A stretch of 63,721 nucleotides of DNA from Flammeovirgaceae bacterium UBA1842. GTDB lineage: Bacteria; Bacteroidota; Bacteroidia; Cytophagales; Cyclobacteriaceae. Both the position numbers and the translations under genes were made by a program. Numbering within the stretch: position 1 is the stretch's first letter; the number at the start of each line of letters is the position of its first letter. Location: NCBI GenBank assembly GCA_002338655.1, contig DDIU01000044.1, positions 1 through 63,721 of the forward strand, read 5' to 3'. This document shows positions 43,448 to 53,258 of this stretch, piece by piece. The notes beneath the pieces are model-generated. The model saw only the letters and a list, made by a program, of their open reading frames with translations, made no database searches and had not been told where the DNA came from.

Positions 43448-44962
43448 ATGAAAAATATAATAAATAAAAGTATTTACATGTTGCTCGCACTAATGTTAGT
43501 AATGGTGACTTCATGTGAGGATGGCTTGGATATAAACACATCTCCAAACAATCCCAGTACTTCAACAACTGCATTTACTTTGCCAACTGGTCAAGCAGGA
43601 ATAGCCTATGCTATTAGCCTTGATTTAGGTATAATATCGGGCTTTGAGTCGCAATATTGGACACAAGCCCCTCAAGCAGGTCAATATGCGGCTTATGACA
43701 AATACAATTATACAGGAACAGCTACAGCTGCAGGATGGAATAATTTGTATGCTGTTGGATTGCAGGATTTGAATTTTGTAAGGACACAAGCTTTGAAAGA
43801 TGGGACTCCGAACTATGCTGCAATTGCTGATTTTTTAACAGCATATGCGTTTCAAGTTGCTTCGGATTTGTGGGGAGATATTCCTGCAAGAGAAGCATTA
43901 CAAGGTAAAAATGGAAATCTAACACCAGTATATGACCCTTCAGCAGATGTATATGATTATCTAATTGAAATTATAGACCGTGGTTTAGGTATAGTGGATA
44001 CAAGACTCACAGCTATTACTCCCGGTACAGATGATTTGATTTTAGGTGGAGACATGAAAGCCTGGATAAGATTTGCGAATACTCTCAAATTGAAGATTTA
44101 TTTAAGGCAATCAAATTCAAGACCTTCTGTTGCACAATCGGGGATTCAAGGGCTGTATTCATCTGGTGCAAGTTTTGTTGGAGGGTCCGAGAATATTGGA
44201 TTGGCTTATTCTGGTACCAGTGGTAATGAAAACCCTTACTATTCAGGTGATTTGTCTGCCAATTCTATTTTGCGAGGTGTTAATGTCGTTGCGAGTAATT
44301 CTGTCTTGGACAGGTTAAATGGAGTAGGAGATACACGTGTTGATTTTTTCTACAATACCCCCGCAAATGGAGGAGGTCATGTTGGGTTGCCTCAAGGCGA
44401 AGGTACTAATCAAGGCACACCACTTTCAGGACCAATTGGCAATTTTTCAAATCCAGGTACTGGGCCAGCTGGAGCTTCCTCTCCAGTTCAGTTCATTACT
44501 GGCTATGAAAGTTTGTTTTTACAGGCAGAAGCAGTAGCAAGAGGCTGGGGAAGTGGTTCTGCTAAAGCTTTATATGATGCTGGTGTACAGGCCGCATTTG
44601 ATTTTGCCGGAGCAGGATCAGCCGCTAATTTTTTAGGTGCAGGTGATGAGTATGAGTTTGGACAAAGTAATCATACTGGTGTTACTACGGGCACAAGCCA
44701 AGAATTGCAATTGGCGGACATTCATTATCAAAAATGGATTGCGATGAATGGTTCACAAAATGTTGAAGCCTGGGCAGAGTTTAGAAGAACAAATGTACCT
44801 GCTGATTTGCCAATTTCAGTAGGTGGAACCGGTGCTTCTATAGGGTCAAGTAGATTTCCACAGAGAGCACTTTATCCTACTGCTGAAGTCTCAAATAATC
44901 CAAATACACCATCAGTTGGAAATATTGGAGACCCAATTTTTTGGTCATTTGAGGCAAATTAA
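43448..44962 (+). CDS. SusD/RagB-like lipoprotein
   Basis: 504 residues with lipobox MVTSC (Cys23). The block CEDGLDINTSPNNPSTSTT is the usual N-terminus of SusD_like-2 proteins, followed by TPR helices (AYAFQVASDLWGDIPAREALQG) and NVEAWAEFRRTN near the end. It binds the substrate on the cell surface and forms a lid on the SusC partner encoded 26 bp upstream. The C-terminal part has the extended loop typical of this group. Confidence 0.93.
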   Translation: MKNIINKSIYMLLALMLVMVTSCEDGLDINTSPNNPSTSTTAFTLPTGQAGIAYAISLDLGIISGFESQYWTQAPQAGQYAAYDKYNYTGTATAAGWNNLYAVGLQDLNFVRTQALKDGTPNYAAIADFLTAYAFQVASDLWGDIPAREALQGKNGNLTPVYDPSADVYDYLIEIIDRGLGIVDTRLTAITPGTDDLILGGDMKAWIRFANTLKLKIYLRQSNSRPSVAQSGIQGLYSSGASFVGGSENIGLAYSGTSGNENPYYSGDLSANSILRGVNVVASNSVLDRLNGVGDTRVDFFYNTPANGGGHVGLPQGEGTNQGTPLSGPIGNFSNPGTGPAGASSPVQFITGYESLFLQAEAVARGWGSGSAKALYDAGVQAAFDFAGAGSAANFLGAGDEYEFGQSNHTGVTTGTSQELQLADIHYQKWIAMNGSQNVEAWAEFRRTNVPADLPISVGGTGASIGSSRFPQRALYPTAEVSNNPNTPSVGNIGDPIFWSFEAN

Positions 44963-44980
44963 ACATTTAAAATTATAATT

Positions 44981-45745
44981 ATGAAAAATATAATTAAAAT
45001 AATAACAGTACTTTTGATATTTTCTATGACATCATGTGAACTATTTGATGCTCAAGAAGATACACTCAATCCTCAAGTTGGATTGATCGATATACCGAAC
45101 ATTGATATACAAGGAGATGCATTTTTGGTTTTTGACATAAGATTAGCGCCTTTTCCACCTTATGAAGACGCAGGGGCGAAAGCCTATCTCGGCCCTATCA
45201 ATGTACCCAGTCCTAAGGATGTAACAAGCGATATGGTAGTTACTGGTGTGGAAGATGTGGATACAAATTCACCTGGATTTTATGACATCACCTACTCAAT
45301 TACAAATACTAATATATTGGATCAGGAAGTAACCAGTACCGCAACGCGAACGGTAGCAGTCACTAACCCTGATGATGATCTTTCAGGAAATTGGACATTG
45401 GTTACGGAAAATGCCGGTTGGAACGGAACTGGCACTAATACCAATGGTGATCCTGGTCCTCAGGTTATTACCCAGCTAGGAATAGCCAGATTCAGAATCC
45501 CCTCATATTTTAATGGTGGTTTGGCAAGTAATATACTTGATAGATCTGTAGAGTTGAGAATTGCTGGAGACTTGATAATTGTACCAGAACACGGTAGTCA
45601 ATTTGGAATTAATTGGACTGGTATAGGTGCCGTAGTTTCGCGTGACCCAGTTACCGATCAGGTTACGGAATTCTATTTTGACTGGCGTTCAACTACTGGT
45701 TTTAATGGAAATGCGATTATGGCAAGGAACACATATTCAAGATAA
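44981..45745 (+). CDS. Surface lipoprotein of the SusC/D operon (Ig-like)
   Basis: 254 residues with lipobox MTSC. Residues ~30-115 resemble an Ig-like domain (DVTSDMVVTGVEDVDTNSPGFYDITYSITNTN), often seen as DUF5011-type in SusC/D loci. The C-terminal part is beta-rich (GNWTLVTENAGWNGTGTNTNGDPGP). Binding partner unknown. It likely sits on the cell surface as a third substrate-binding protein. 18 bp after SusD. Confidence 0.7.
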   Translation: MKNIIKIITVLLIFSMTSCELFDAQEDTLNPQVGLIDIPNIDIQGDAFLVFDIRLAPFPPYEDAGAKAYLGPINVPSPKDVTSDMVVTGVEDVDTNSPGFYDITYSITNTNILDQEVTSTATRTVAVTNPDDDLSGNWTLVTENAGWNGTGTNTNGDPGPQVITQLGIARFRIPSYFNGGLASNILDRSVELRIAGDLIIVPEHGSQFGINWTGIGAVVSRDPVTDQVTEFYFDWRSTTGFNGNAIMARNTYSR

Positions 45746-45759
45746 TTAAAAAAAAAATT

Positions 45760-46275
45760 ATGAAATCATTAATTAAAAATATACTGATATTAGTAATGTG
45801 TGGCATGATGACTGTGTCATGTGTTACTGGTAATGACGATAATGCTGTACTTAGAGAACATGAAGAGGCACTAGCCAGAACACCACGAGTACTTAATTTA
45901 TTGGTTAATGGCCAGCCAAAAACAAGAGATACCCAATCTATTTGGAATCACTTTATGGTAAAGGCTGGAGACGTAGTAAGTATTACAGCTACTTTTAATA
46001 GTGGCAATGGAGCAGCATCTAGCACATTTACGATATTCCGTCAATATTACGGGATAGCACATGCTCAGGAAGACCCTATGCCAGTTGAACCATTAACAGA
46101 AATGGAATTTGACTATGGTGCTGGATCTTCTGAGTTTTCACTTTCTTATACTGTACCGTCACAAGATGATGACGGGTTTGATTTTGAATCGGGTAATATT
46201 ATCACTATCACATTCACCTCTTTAAACGATACAGGTGGTGCAGGTTTCCAGGATTTCATATTGGAGTATGAATAA
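45760..46275 (+). CDS. Small lipoprotein of the SusC/D operon
   Basis: 171 residues with lipobox VSC (MTVSCVTGNDDN). The mature part is beta-rich with a repeat-like pattern (DVVSITATFNSGNGAASSTFTIFRQYYG), an acidic linker and NIITITFTSLND near the end. I do not recognise the family. It is last in the operon; a strong terminator follows 23 bp after the stop. Confidence 0.7.
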   Translation: MKSLIKNILILVMCGMMTVSCVTGNDDNAVLREHEEALARTPRVLNLLVNGQPKTRDTQSIWNHFMVKAGDVVSITATFNSGNGAASSTFTIFRQYYGIAHAQEDPMPVEPLTEMEFDYGAGSSEFSLSYTVPSQDDDGFDFESGNIITITFTSLNDTGGAGFQDFILEYE

Positions 46276-46298
46276 CTGATTGGCCTTATTGTAATACC

Positions 46299-46328
46299 AA
46301 AAAGCTTCTGGTTTTCCAGAGGCTTTTT
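46299..46328 (+). terminator. Intrinsic terminator of the SusC/D operon
   Basis: Stem AAAAAGCTTCTGG / CCAGAGGCTTTTT with one G-T pair and a T-run. Confidence 0.88.
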
Positions 46329-46375
46329 ATTCTTTAGTTACTCCGTAAAAGCATTGCCCAATCAAATTATATAGC

Positions 46376-48343
46376 ATGGTTGTATACAACTTAAATATCC
46401 GAAAGAGCATTCTATTTTTTCTTGTTTTCATTTGTCTTAATCTTAAGACATTTGGACAGTTACGTTTCGAAAATGTAGCTAAAATTTCTCATATTAAACA
46501 TGTTCATACATCAGTGGTTTATATGGGAGGGGGAGTAGCTTTTTTTGATTTCAATAACGATGGATTAGATGATATTTATTTAACAGGAGGGAATAAAACG
46601 GATCGTCTTTATAAAAATGTGGGAAACCTAAAATTCGAGGATGTTACGGCTGAGTTCGGACTATTAAGAGCGACTCACGAACAATCTATGAGCGTATCTA
46701 TAGGCGATATTAATAATGATGGATTTAAAGATATTTTCGTAACCTATGGGAGTGGTGAAACGAACAGACTATACCTTAATATTGAAGGTAGTTACTTTAT
46801 GAATATTACTAATTCCAGTGGTTTATTCAATTTAGACTGGAGTATGGGTGCAACTTTTGGTGACGTAAATAATGATGGATTTGTTGATCTGTACGTTATC
46901 AATTGGGTTAAAAAATTTGGAGCAATCAAGGATGAATCAGGAAACACAATTGGTTTTTCGCATGAGGGCACACCTAATAATTTATACATAAATAATGGAG
47001 ATAACACCTTTAGCGAAGTTTCTGAATCATATAATGCAGATCACAACGGTTGTGGATTAGCAGTTATGATGACTGACTATAATAATGATGCTAACCCAGA
47101 TATATATATTGCTGATGATTTTGGGGAATGGGTAAAACCCAACGCACTTTTAAAGAACGAATTTCCTTCTCCAACTTATAGTGATGAAAGTCTAAGTAGT
47201 GGTTTAGATGCTAGTATTTACGGAATGGGAATAGCAGCGGGAGATTTTGATAGGGATGGTCATATTGATTATTACACAACCAATATTGGCAGAAATATTC
47301 TTTTTAAAAACAAGGGGGACGATGTATTTGAAGATGTAACAACAATGTCTGGAGTTGAGAATTCAAAAGCTGGAAATTTAAATACAACCAGTTGGGGTGC
47401 AGTATTTACTGATATAGATAATGATGGATATGAGGATTTGTTGGTGAGCAATGGTTACATACCAGCTGCACAATTTATAGCAACAGCAGAAGAAGATCCC
47501 AATAAATTATACCTGAATAATCAAGATGGGACTTTTATTGATATCACTGATGATAATAATTTAGGTGACCTAGGAATTTCCAGAGGTGTAGCTGTTAGTG
47601 ATTTAGATAATGATGGTGATCTTGATTTCTTATTTACAATACTGGATACTGATATTTCGAACACTCAATCCACAGGAAACATTCTTCTTTATGAAAATAA
47701 ATCAGTAAATACGAATCATTTTGTCAAGTTTAAACTGGAAGGGAGTGTAAGTAATAGAGATGCTTATAACTCACGAGTAAATGTATTTTGCAATAGTGAT
47801 AAATATATAAGAGAGCTATATAGCAGTTCAAGCCATTGTTCTCAAAACTCATCAATAATCCATTTTGGACTAGGCAAGAACACTGTGATTGACTCGGTGA
47901 TTATTGTTTGGTCTGGAGGTAAAAAGGAAACCATTAAAGATTTAGAGGTGGATCAAACCTATTATATACTTGAAGGTGAAGAGAAAGGTAAAATATTGGG
48001 TTGTACTAACCCTATGTCTAATAATTATAATCCAAAAGCAGAAATTGATTTTGGTTGTATTGAAAACACATTAATTACAGCTTACGAACACAAGGATAAG
48101 GAAGACGGGTATTCATTTTTATACCCCAACCCATGTGAGTTTAATTTGTTTTTTCGTCCGTCCCGGTTTATGAAGGATCCTATTCAAATAAATATATTAT
48201 CGGGAACGGGGAAGGTTATTTCTGAGCAAGTAGTTAGATTAAATGCAGAGATTGATGCTTATCAAATTGATATTTCAACATTAGAAAAGGGTCTTTATAT
48301 ACTTAAGTATAAGAACGAATTCCAAAGGTTTTTTAAGGATTAA
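46376..48343 (+). CDS. FG-GAP/VCBS repeat protein with ASPIC/UnbV domain and T9SS signal
   Basis: 655 residues. Signal peptide (NLKTFG). Seven-blade propeller with calcium-binding FG-GAP motifs (FFDFNNDGLDDIYLTGG, IGDINNDGFKDIFVTYG, VSDLDNDGDLDFLFTI). An ASPIC/UnbV region follows at ~450-540 (SNRDAYNSRVNVF, then HFGLGKNTVIDSVIIVWSGGKKE). The last ~75 residues resemble a T9SS type A signal (YPNPCEFNLFF). It is likely exported to the cell surface to bind or process polymers. It lies just after the SusC/D operon, with its own start region. Confidence 0.88.
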   Translation: MVVYNLNIRKSILFFLVFICLNLKTFGQLRFENVAKISHIKHVHTSVVYMGGGVAFFDFNNDGLDDIYLTGGNKTDRLYKNVGNLKFEDVTAEFGLLRATHEQSMSVSIGDINNDGFKDIFVTYGSGETNRLYLNIEGSYFMNITNSSGLFNLDWSMGATFGDVNNDGFVDLYVINWVKKFGAIKDESGNTIGFSHEGTPNNLYINNGDNTFSEVSESYNADHNGCGLAVMMTDYNNDANPDIYIADDFGEWVKPNALLKNEFPSPTYSDESLSSGLDASIYGMGIAAGDFDRDGHIDYYTTNIGRNILFKNKGDDVFEDVTTMSGVENSKAGNLNTTSWGAVFTDIDNDGYEDLLVSNGYIPAAQFIATAEEDPNKLYLNNQDGTFIDITDDNNLGDLGISRGVAVSDLDNDGDLDFLFTILDTDISNTQSTGNILLYENKSVNTNHFVKFKLEGSVSNRDAYNSRVNVFCNSDKYIRELYSSSSHCSQNSSIIHFGLGKNTVIDSVIIVWSGGKKETIKDLEVDQTYYILEGEEKGKILGCTNPMSNNYNPKAEIDFGCIENTLITAYEHKDKEDGYSFLYPNPCEFNLFFRPSRFMKDPIQINILSGTGKVISEQVVRLNAEIDAYQIDISTLEKGLYILKYKNEFQRFFKD

Positions 48344-48351
48344 AGCAAACT

Positions 48352-49038
48352 CTAAATGATCTGGTTGTAGTATTCGAAGATTTTGGTGATGTCACCAATT
48401 GAATTGAATTTTAGTTTATTGGTCTTCATATATGCTTTCACTTTGGTTATCTGATCAAGAAATATGTTACGGTTTCCTTTTAGGCTTCCTTTTACCTCAA
48501 AGACTTCATTTCTTACTATAACATAGAGTTGAGTCTTTTTAATGGTTTTTTGGTTTCTCTCCCCAATATCTAAAGCCTCATTATAATTAGATTTTATTAT
48601 GGCTAAAAATTGATAATTAATCAATTGAATTTGATCATCAATTAGTAGCTGACAAATTCCATCAGGCATAGTTTTATCATTATAAATGGAATATGTGTTA
48701 TAATAAACAATTGAGTCATCTAAACTCAAATATGAAAAATTCTTTAACAAAGCGAGAGCACATACTTTGATACTTCCTGCAACATTTATCTCCAGATAAT
48801 TATGTTTCAGGTCATACCGTATTGGATAAGATTTAATAACAGCTTCATTTTTAAGTACAACGTTACCAACTTCCCAATTTTCGTTTAAATAAAAACTCCC
48901 CTTTTGCTCAGGAGGAGGTAGTGGTAGTTCTTTAATTAAATATCGATTGAAGTGAGCAGCTCTATCTAGTCCTGCTTCAACGTTCTGTGCTACTGAAAAG
49001 AAAGGCAATAAAGTTAATCCCAATAATAATTGTTTCAT
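48352..49038 (-). CDS. Hypothetical secreted protein, 228 residues
   Basis: Signal peptide to about residue 18 (FFSVAQ). The remainder is mixed alpha/beta, with KGSFYLNENWEVGNVVLKNEAVIKSYPIRYDLKHNYLEI resembling a group of Bacteroidota periplasmic proteins of unknown role. No domain can be named. It is convergent with the FG-GAP gene, with an 8-bp gap. Confidence 0.6.
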   Translation of the reverse strand: MKQLLLGLTLLPFFSVAQNVEAGLDRAAHFNRYLIKELPLPPPEQKGSFYLNENWEVGNVVLKNEAVIKSYPIRYDLKHNYLEINVAGSIKVCALALLKNFSYLSLDDSIVYYNTYSIYNDKTMPDGICQLLIDDQIQLINYQFLAIIKSNYNEALDIGERNQKTIKKTQLYVIVRNEVFEVKGSLKGNRNIFLDQITKVKAYMKTNKLKFNSIGDITKIFEYYNQII

Positions 49039-49290
49039 ACAATGTTGATTGTCAATTACAAATTAAATGTACAAGGTTAATGAGTACTTTAAATCACCCA
49101 ATTGGAGTGAAATACTGAGTTAATCAGCTATTAATTCGCTATCTGGATTAAGGGAAGTTTTATTCTTCAAGAGAAAGATAATACCAATACAATAGAAATT
49201 CTTAGTTCAAATCACTAAAAACCTATATTGTGCAATTAAAGGGTAGTAATTCTAAGGCAACTCAAATTTAACACAGGTAATTTAATTACT

Positions 49291-49515
49291 TCAAAACCTA
49301 TCCGGAATCTGAATCACTTTTAAAACAACTTCGTGGGGATCACCATCTTTATCAAGAAGGTAGAATTTAACAAGGGGGTTGTCTTCCGAGATATTATTCT
49401 CAACTTTTATTACCTCATTATCAGGTAAGTGCTTTTCTATCTGGACTTGCAAGTCTTCAATCGCATGGGCAAATTGAACCTCAAGTGAACTGGGATTATA
49501 TTGGGTGGTTTTCAT
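49291..49515 (-). CDS. Small acidic cytosolic hypothetical protein
   Basis: 74 residues (MKTTQYNPSSLEVQFAHAIE...). Contains an amphipathic N-terminal helix and a C-terminal beta hairpin (PLVKFYLLDKDGDPHEVVLKVIQ). I do not recognise it, but the plan is typical of conserved small Bacteroidota genes. It lies 61 bp upstream of fabH on the same strand. Confidence 0.5.
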   Translation of the reverse strand: MKTTQYNPSSLEVQFAHAIEDLQVQIEKHLPDNEVIKVENNISEDNPLVKFYLLDKDGDPHEVVLKVIQIPDRF

Positions 49516-49576
49516 TTGGTTATGAGCAATTGTACACGCTACAACTTACTACAATAATCTAATAACTAATAGTTTA

Positions 49577-50575
49577 CTACCACTTTATTAATGCAGAGGC
49601 CCAAGTAAACCCACTTCCAAATGCTGCTAAACAAACGATATTTCCTTCTTTAATTTTGCCTTCTTCCCAAGCCTCACTCATAGCAATGGGAATAGAACCA
49701 GCTGTGGTATTGCCATATCGCATGATGTTGTTATAGACCTTATCCTCGGCCAACTCCATCTTTTGTTGGATATAATTACTTATCCGTAAGTTCGCCTGAT
49801 GTGGGATAAGAAGATCTATGTCTTCTTTCTTCATTTTATTTGCTTCTAGTGCTTCCAGTATTACTTCATGGAATCTGACAATGGCATGTTTGAAAACCAA
49901 ATTGCCATTCATGTGTACTTTGAATGAGGAGGTGTCAAGTATTTGTTCCGGCTGCCTTTCCATATGTGGTCGGCTACTTCCAGGGTCTTTGACATACAAT
50001 TCTTCAGCAAACCTTCCATCGGAATGCAGATGTGTGGAAAGGATCCCTTGCTGATCCGAAGCTTGTAAAATGGCGGCTCCAGCTCCATCACCAAATATTA
50101 CCGCTGTATTTCGTCCTCTGGTGGTTAAATCCAAAGCGGTAGACTGTATTTCAGCTCCAATGACTAGAATAGTCTTATACATTCCTGTTTTAATAAATGC
50201 ATCAGCTGTTGATAGGGCGTATATAAAACCTGAGCAGGCGTTTCTAATATCCAGTGCACCAATCGATTCTAATCCCAACTCACGTTGTAACAGCACACCA
50301 GATCCAGGAAAAAAGTAGTCAGGGGTGATTGTAGCAAATACGATGAAATCAATATCTTCTACTTTGAGATTAGCCCTATCCAATGCTATGTGAGTGGCCT
50401 TGGCGGCCATATTGGCAACGGTATCGGTTTTCGGATCAATGAATCTTCGTTCTTCTATGCCAGTACGTTCAATTATCCATTCGTTATTCGTATCAATATT
50501 AGTTGAAAGCTCTGCATTGGTCACAATTCTTTCTGGTACATAATGACCTAAGCCAACAATTTTAGAATGCTGCAT
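49577..50575 (-). CDS. fabH: 3-oxoacyl-ACP synthase III
   Basis: 332 residues. Catalytic triad: Cys114 (RNACSGF), His in PHQANLRI and Asn in GNTTAGSIP. It condenses an acyl-CoA with malonyl-ACP to start fatty acid synthesis. It stands alone, not in the usual plsX-fabH operon, so it may be a second copy serving a special lipid or pigment pathway. Confidence 0.9.
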   Translation of the reverse strand: MQHSKIVGLGHYVPERIVTNAELSTNIDTNNEWIIERTGIEERRFIDPKTDTVANMAAKATHIALDRANLKVEDIDFIVFATITPDYFFPGSGVLLQRELGLESIGALDIRNACSGFIYALSTADAFIKTGMYKTILVIGAEIQSTALDLTTRGRNTAVIFGDGAGAAILQASDQQGILSTHLHSDGRFAEELYVKDPGSSRPHMERQPEQILDTSSFKVHMNGNLVFKHAIVRFHEVILEALEANKMKKEDIDLLIPHQANLRISNYIQQKMELAEDKVYNNIMRYGNTTAGSIPIAMSEAWEEGKIKEGNIVCLAAFGSGFTWASALIKW

Positions 50576-50728
50576 ATTTGAATAATGTTAAAAAAAACCA
50601 AAGATAATTAATTATAGCTAATGTAGGCGAGTACTCTAATTTCAATATCCTCAAATTTATTTTTAACTTGAAGCAACTGACTGCGTATAACATTTGTCAT
50701 TAATAAGGTAAACAACTCAAAAAAGGTC

Positions 50729-53125
50729 ATGCGAAAAAACTACTTCAAAATTGCTTTCAGAAATTTAGTTAAAAATATAGGCTATTCGGCCATTAATATT
50801 TTTGGGCTGGCCATTGGTCTCACTAGCTGCTTGTTAATAGGGATATACGTACAAAGTGAATTGAGCTTTGACAAGTTTCATAAAGATATAGATAAGCTGT
50901 ACCGTGTGAATGTGACCTATAGTATGGGAGGTACCAGCCAGATGACCTATATGACCCCTACTGCTTTGCTGCCTAATTTAATGAGGCAGTTCAATGAGGT
51001 GGAAGCAGGTACCCGGGTTTTTGACGTGGCTATGTTTAGCCCCGTGGTAGTAAGTAAAGAGGATAACAAATACCAGGAGGGTAAGTTTTTTTATGTGGAC
51101 AGTACTTTTTTCGATGTTTTTTCTTTTCAGTTACTAAAAGGTGACGCTAAAAAAGCCTTAGTGGAACCAGCAAGTGTAATTCTCACACAAAAAATGGCCA
51201 CAAAATACTTCGGTAATCAGGAGGCTTTTGGTGAAACTATCATGGTAGATGGTAGGGAGTATAAAGTGACGGGAATTCTAGCTGATGTTCCCGACAATTC
51301 GCACATCCATTTTGACTTCTTAGGTTCATTTTCTTCATTGAGGGCCTCAAAAAGTGAGATATGGTGGAGTGCCAACTATGCCACCTATGTGAAACTGAAT
51401 AATACAGCCAATACAGAAGCTATTACTAATGATATTGAACAGCTAGTGCGTGAACAGCTAGGTAAAGACGTATTTCAGGGCGAAGACAGAATTATTTTTG
51501 ATCTATTTCCTGTCAAGGACATTCACTTATATTCCAAATTGCCTGTTGAAATTCAACCACAAAGCAATATACAATATGTCTATATTATAAGTTTGATCGG
51601 TATTCTCATTTTGGTAATAGCTTGTATTAATTATATGAATCTTGCTACAGCCAGATCAGCGGACAGGGCAAAAGAAGTGGGGATGCGAAAAGTATTAGGA
51701 GCTTATAAAACCCAACTTTTTTATCAGTTTATGAGCGAGTCATTTGTCATCACTTTGATAAGTGGAATCCTCGCACTTGTAATCGTCAATATTTCGCTCA
51801 TCCCATTCAATCAATTGACTGGTAAGTCATTGTCCATGGCAGCGATTTACAATCCACAGATAAGTATAGGCTTAGTATCAATTATCATACTGGTCAGTTT
51901 TTTGGCGGGTGCTTATCCAGCACTTAGCTTGTCTTCATTTAAGCCCGGTGAGGTCTTGAAAGGAAGTTTCAAAAGATCGGCTACTGGTAATATACTTCGA
52001 AAAATATTGGTGATTGTACAATTTTCCATTTCTATACTATTGATAATAGGTACGCTGGTTATTTACAAACAGCTCCACTTTATGCAGAATATCAAATTGG
52101 GCTATAACAAGGAAAACACATTGATCATCCCTACTGATGGAGAAGTCAATAGGGATTTCGATAAAATAAAAACAGTATTGGAACAACGGGCTGACGTTAC
52201 AAGTGTGTCAATTGCATCCGAGAGCCCTACAGAAATTAATGGGGGTTATAACTTAGATGTTGATAATCATGAAGGCGTTAGCGTAAATGCTGTAACAGTT
52301 GATCGTGATTTTATCAAAACGATGAACATGGAATTAGCTGCAGGCCGTGATTTTACTGATGCTGATGTTACCAATGCCACACTTGATAGTGTTGAACTAA
52401 GAAACTATGGGTTCATCGTTAATGAACAACTTTTGAAACAACTTTTCATGCCCATAGATAATGCTATTGGCAAACAGGCCAATTTGAATGGCAGAAAAGG
52501 CCAAATTATTGGAGTAGTAAAAGACTTTCACTTTGCTTCCCTTCACAGGAAAATAAACCCCCTTGTTATGTTCATTGAGCCTTCACAATACAACAAGTTG
52601 TTTATAAAATTAAAGGCCGATAATCTTTCACAAACGTTATCAGGGCTAGACCAGCTATGGAGCCAGTTGGTGCCCAACCGTCCCTTTGTGTTCACTTTTA
52701 TGGATCAGGAATATGATGCCCTTTATAGGAATGAAGAAAGGCTGGGGAGCATTTTTACTGTTTTTGTTTGTCTTGCCATTAGCATTGCCTGTATGGGATT
52801 GCTAGGGTTAGTGTCGTTCACTGTTCAACAAAGAAGCAAGGAGATTGGGGTCAGAAAAGTGCTGGGTGCCACAATTGCTAGTTTGTTTGGGTTGATTTCT
52901 AAAGACTTTACCAAGCTCATAGTTATTGCATTTTTAATTTCCGCCCCGTTAGGTTATTATTTAATGACCAATTGGCTTACGGATTTTGAGTACAGAACGG
53001 GCGTAGGTTACATACCAATTATCGTTTCAATTTTACTCACTGTTGTTGTCGCGCTTCTTACCATAAGCTATCAGGCCATAAGCGCTGCAAGAATGAATCC
53101 GGCAGATACGCTTAGAAGTGAATAA
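50729..53125 (+). CDS. MacB/FtsX-type ABC transporter permease
   Basis: 798 residues. Two halves, each with an FtsX-type membrane block: an N-terminal helix (NIGYSAINIFGLAIGLTSCLLIGIYV), a MacB-like periplasmic core, three helices with RAKEVGMRKVLGA, then a second core and RSKEIGVRKVLGATIASLFGL. No ATPase gene is adjacent. This double-core form is common in Bacteroidota and may export lipids, peptides or toxins together with an unlinked ATPase. A LytTR regulator follows. Confidence 0.9.
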   Translation: MRKNYFKIAFRNLVKNIGYSAINIFGLAIGLTSCLLIGIYVQSELSFDKFHKDIDKLYRVNVTYSMGGTSQMTYMTPTALLPNLMRQFNEVEAGTRVFDVAMFSPVVVSKEDNKYQEGKFFYVDSTFFDVFSFQLLKGDAKKALVEPASVILTQKMATKYFGNQEAFGETIMVDGREYKVTGILADVPDNSHIHFDFLGSFSSLRASKSEIWWSANYATYVKLNNTANTEAITNDIEQLVREQLGKDVFQGEDRIIFDLFPVKDIHLYSKLPVEIQPQSNIQYVYIISLIGILILVIACINYMNLATARSADRAKEVGMRKVLGAYKTQLFYQFMSESFVITLISGILALVIVNISLIPFNQLTGKSLSMAAIYNPQISIGLVSIIILVSFLAGAYPALSLSSFKPGEVLKGSFKRSATGNILRKILVIVQFSISILLIIGTLVIYKQLHFMQNIKLGYNKENTLIIPTDGEVNRDFDKIKTVLEQRADVTSVSIASESPTEINGGYNLDVDNHEGVSVNAVTVDRDFIKTMNMELAAGRDFTDADVTNATLDSVELRNYGFIVNEQLLKQLFMPIDNAIGKQANLNGRKGQIIGVVKDFHFASLHRKINPLVMFIEPSQYNKLFIKLKADNLSQTLSGLDQLWSQLVPNRPFVFTFMDQEYDALYRNEERLGSIFTVFVCLAISIACMGLLGLVSFTVQQRSKEIGVRKVLGATIASLFGLISKDFTKLIVIAFLISAPLGYYLMTNWLTDFEYRTGVGYIPIIVSILLTVVVALLTISYQAISAARMNPADTLRSE

Positions 53126-53258
53126 TGAAATCAATTGGCAGCTGAGGAAAATGACGTTTAATCGAATATATACTTCGCATTTTCTCCTAATTCCCTTAAG
53201 AGGGGGCTTTTTGGGAAATACCGAAGACCTTCGTTGTTTTCGATTAATCTTCTAATAA

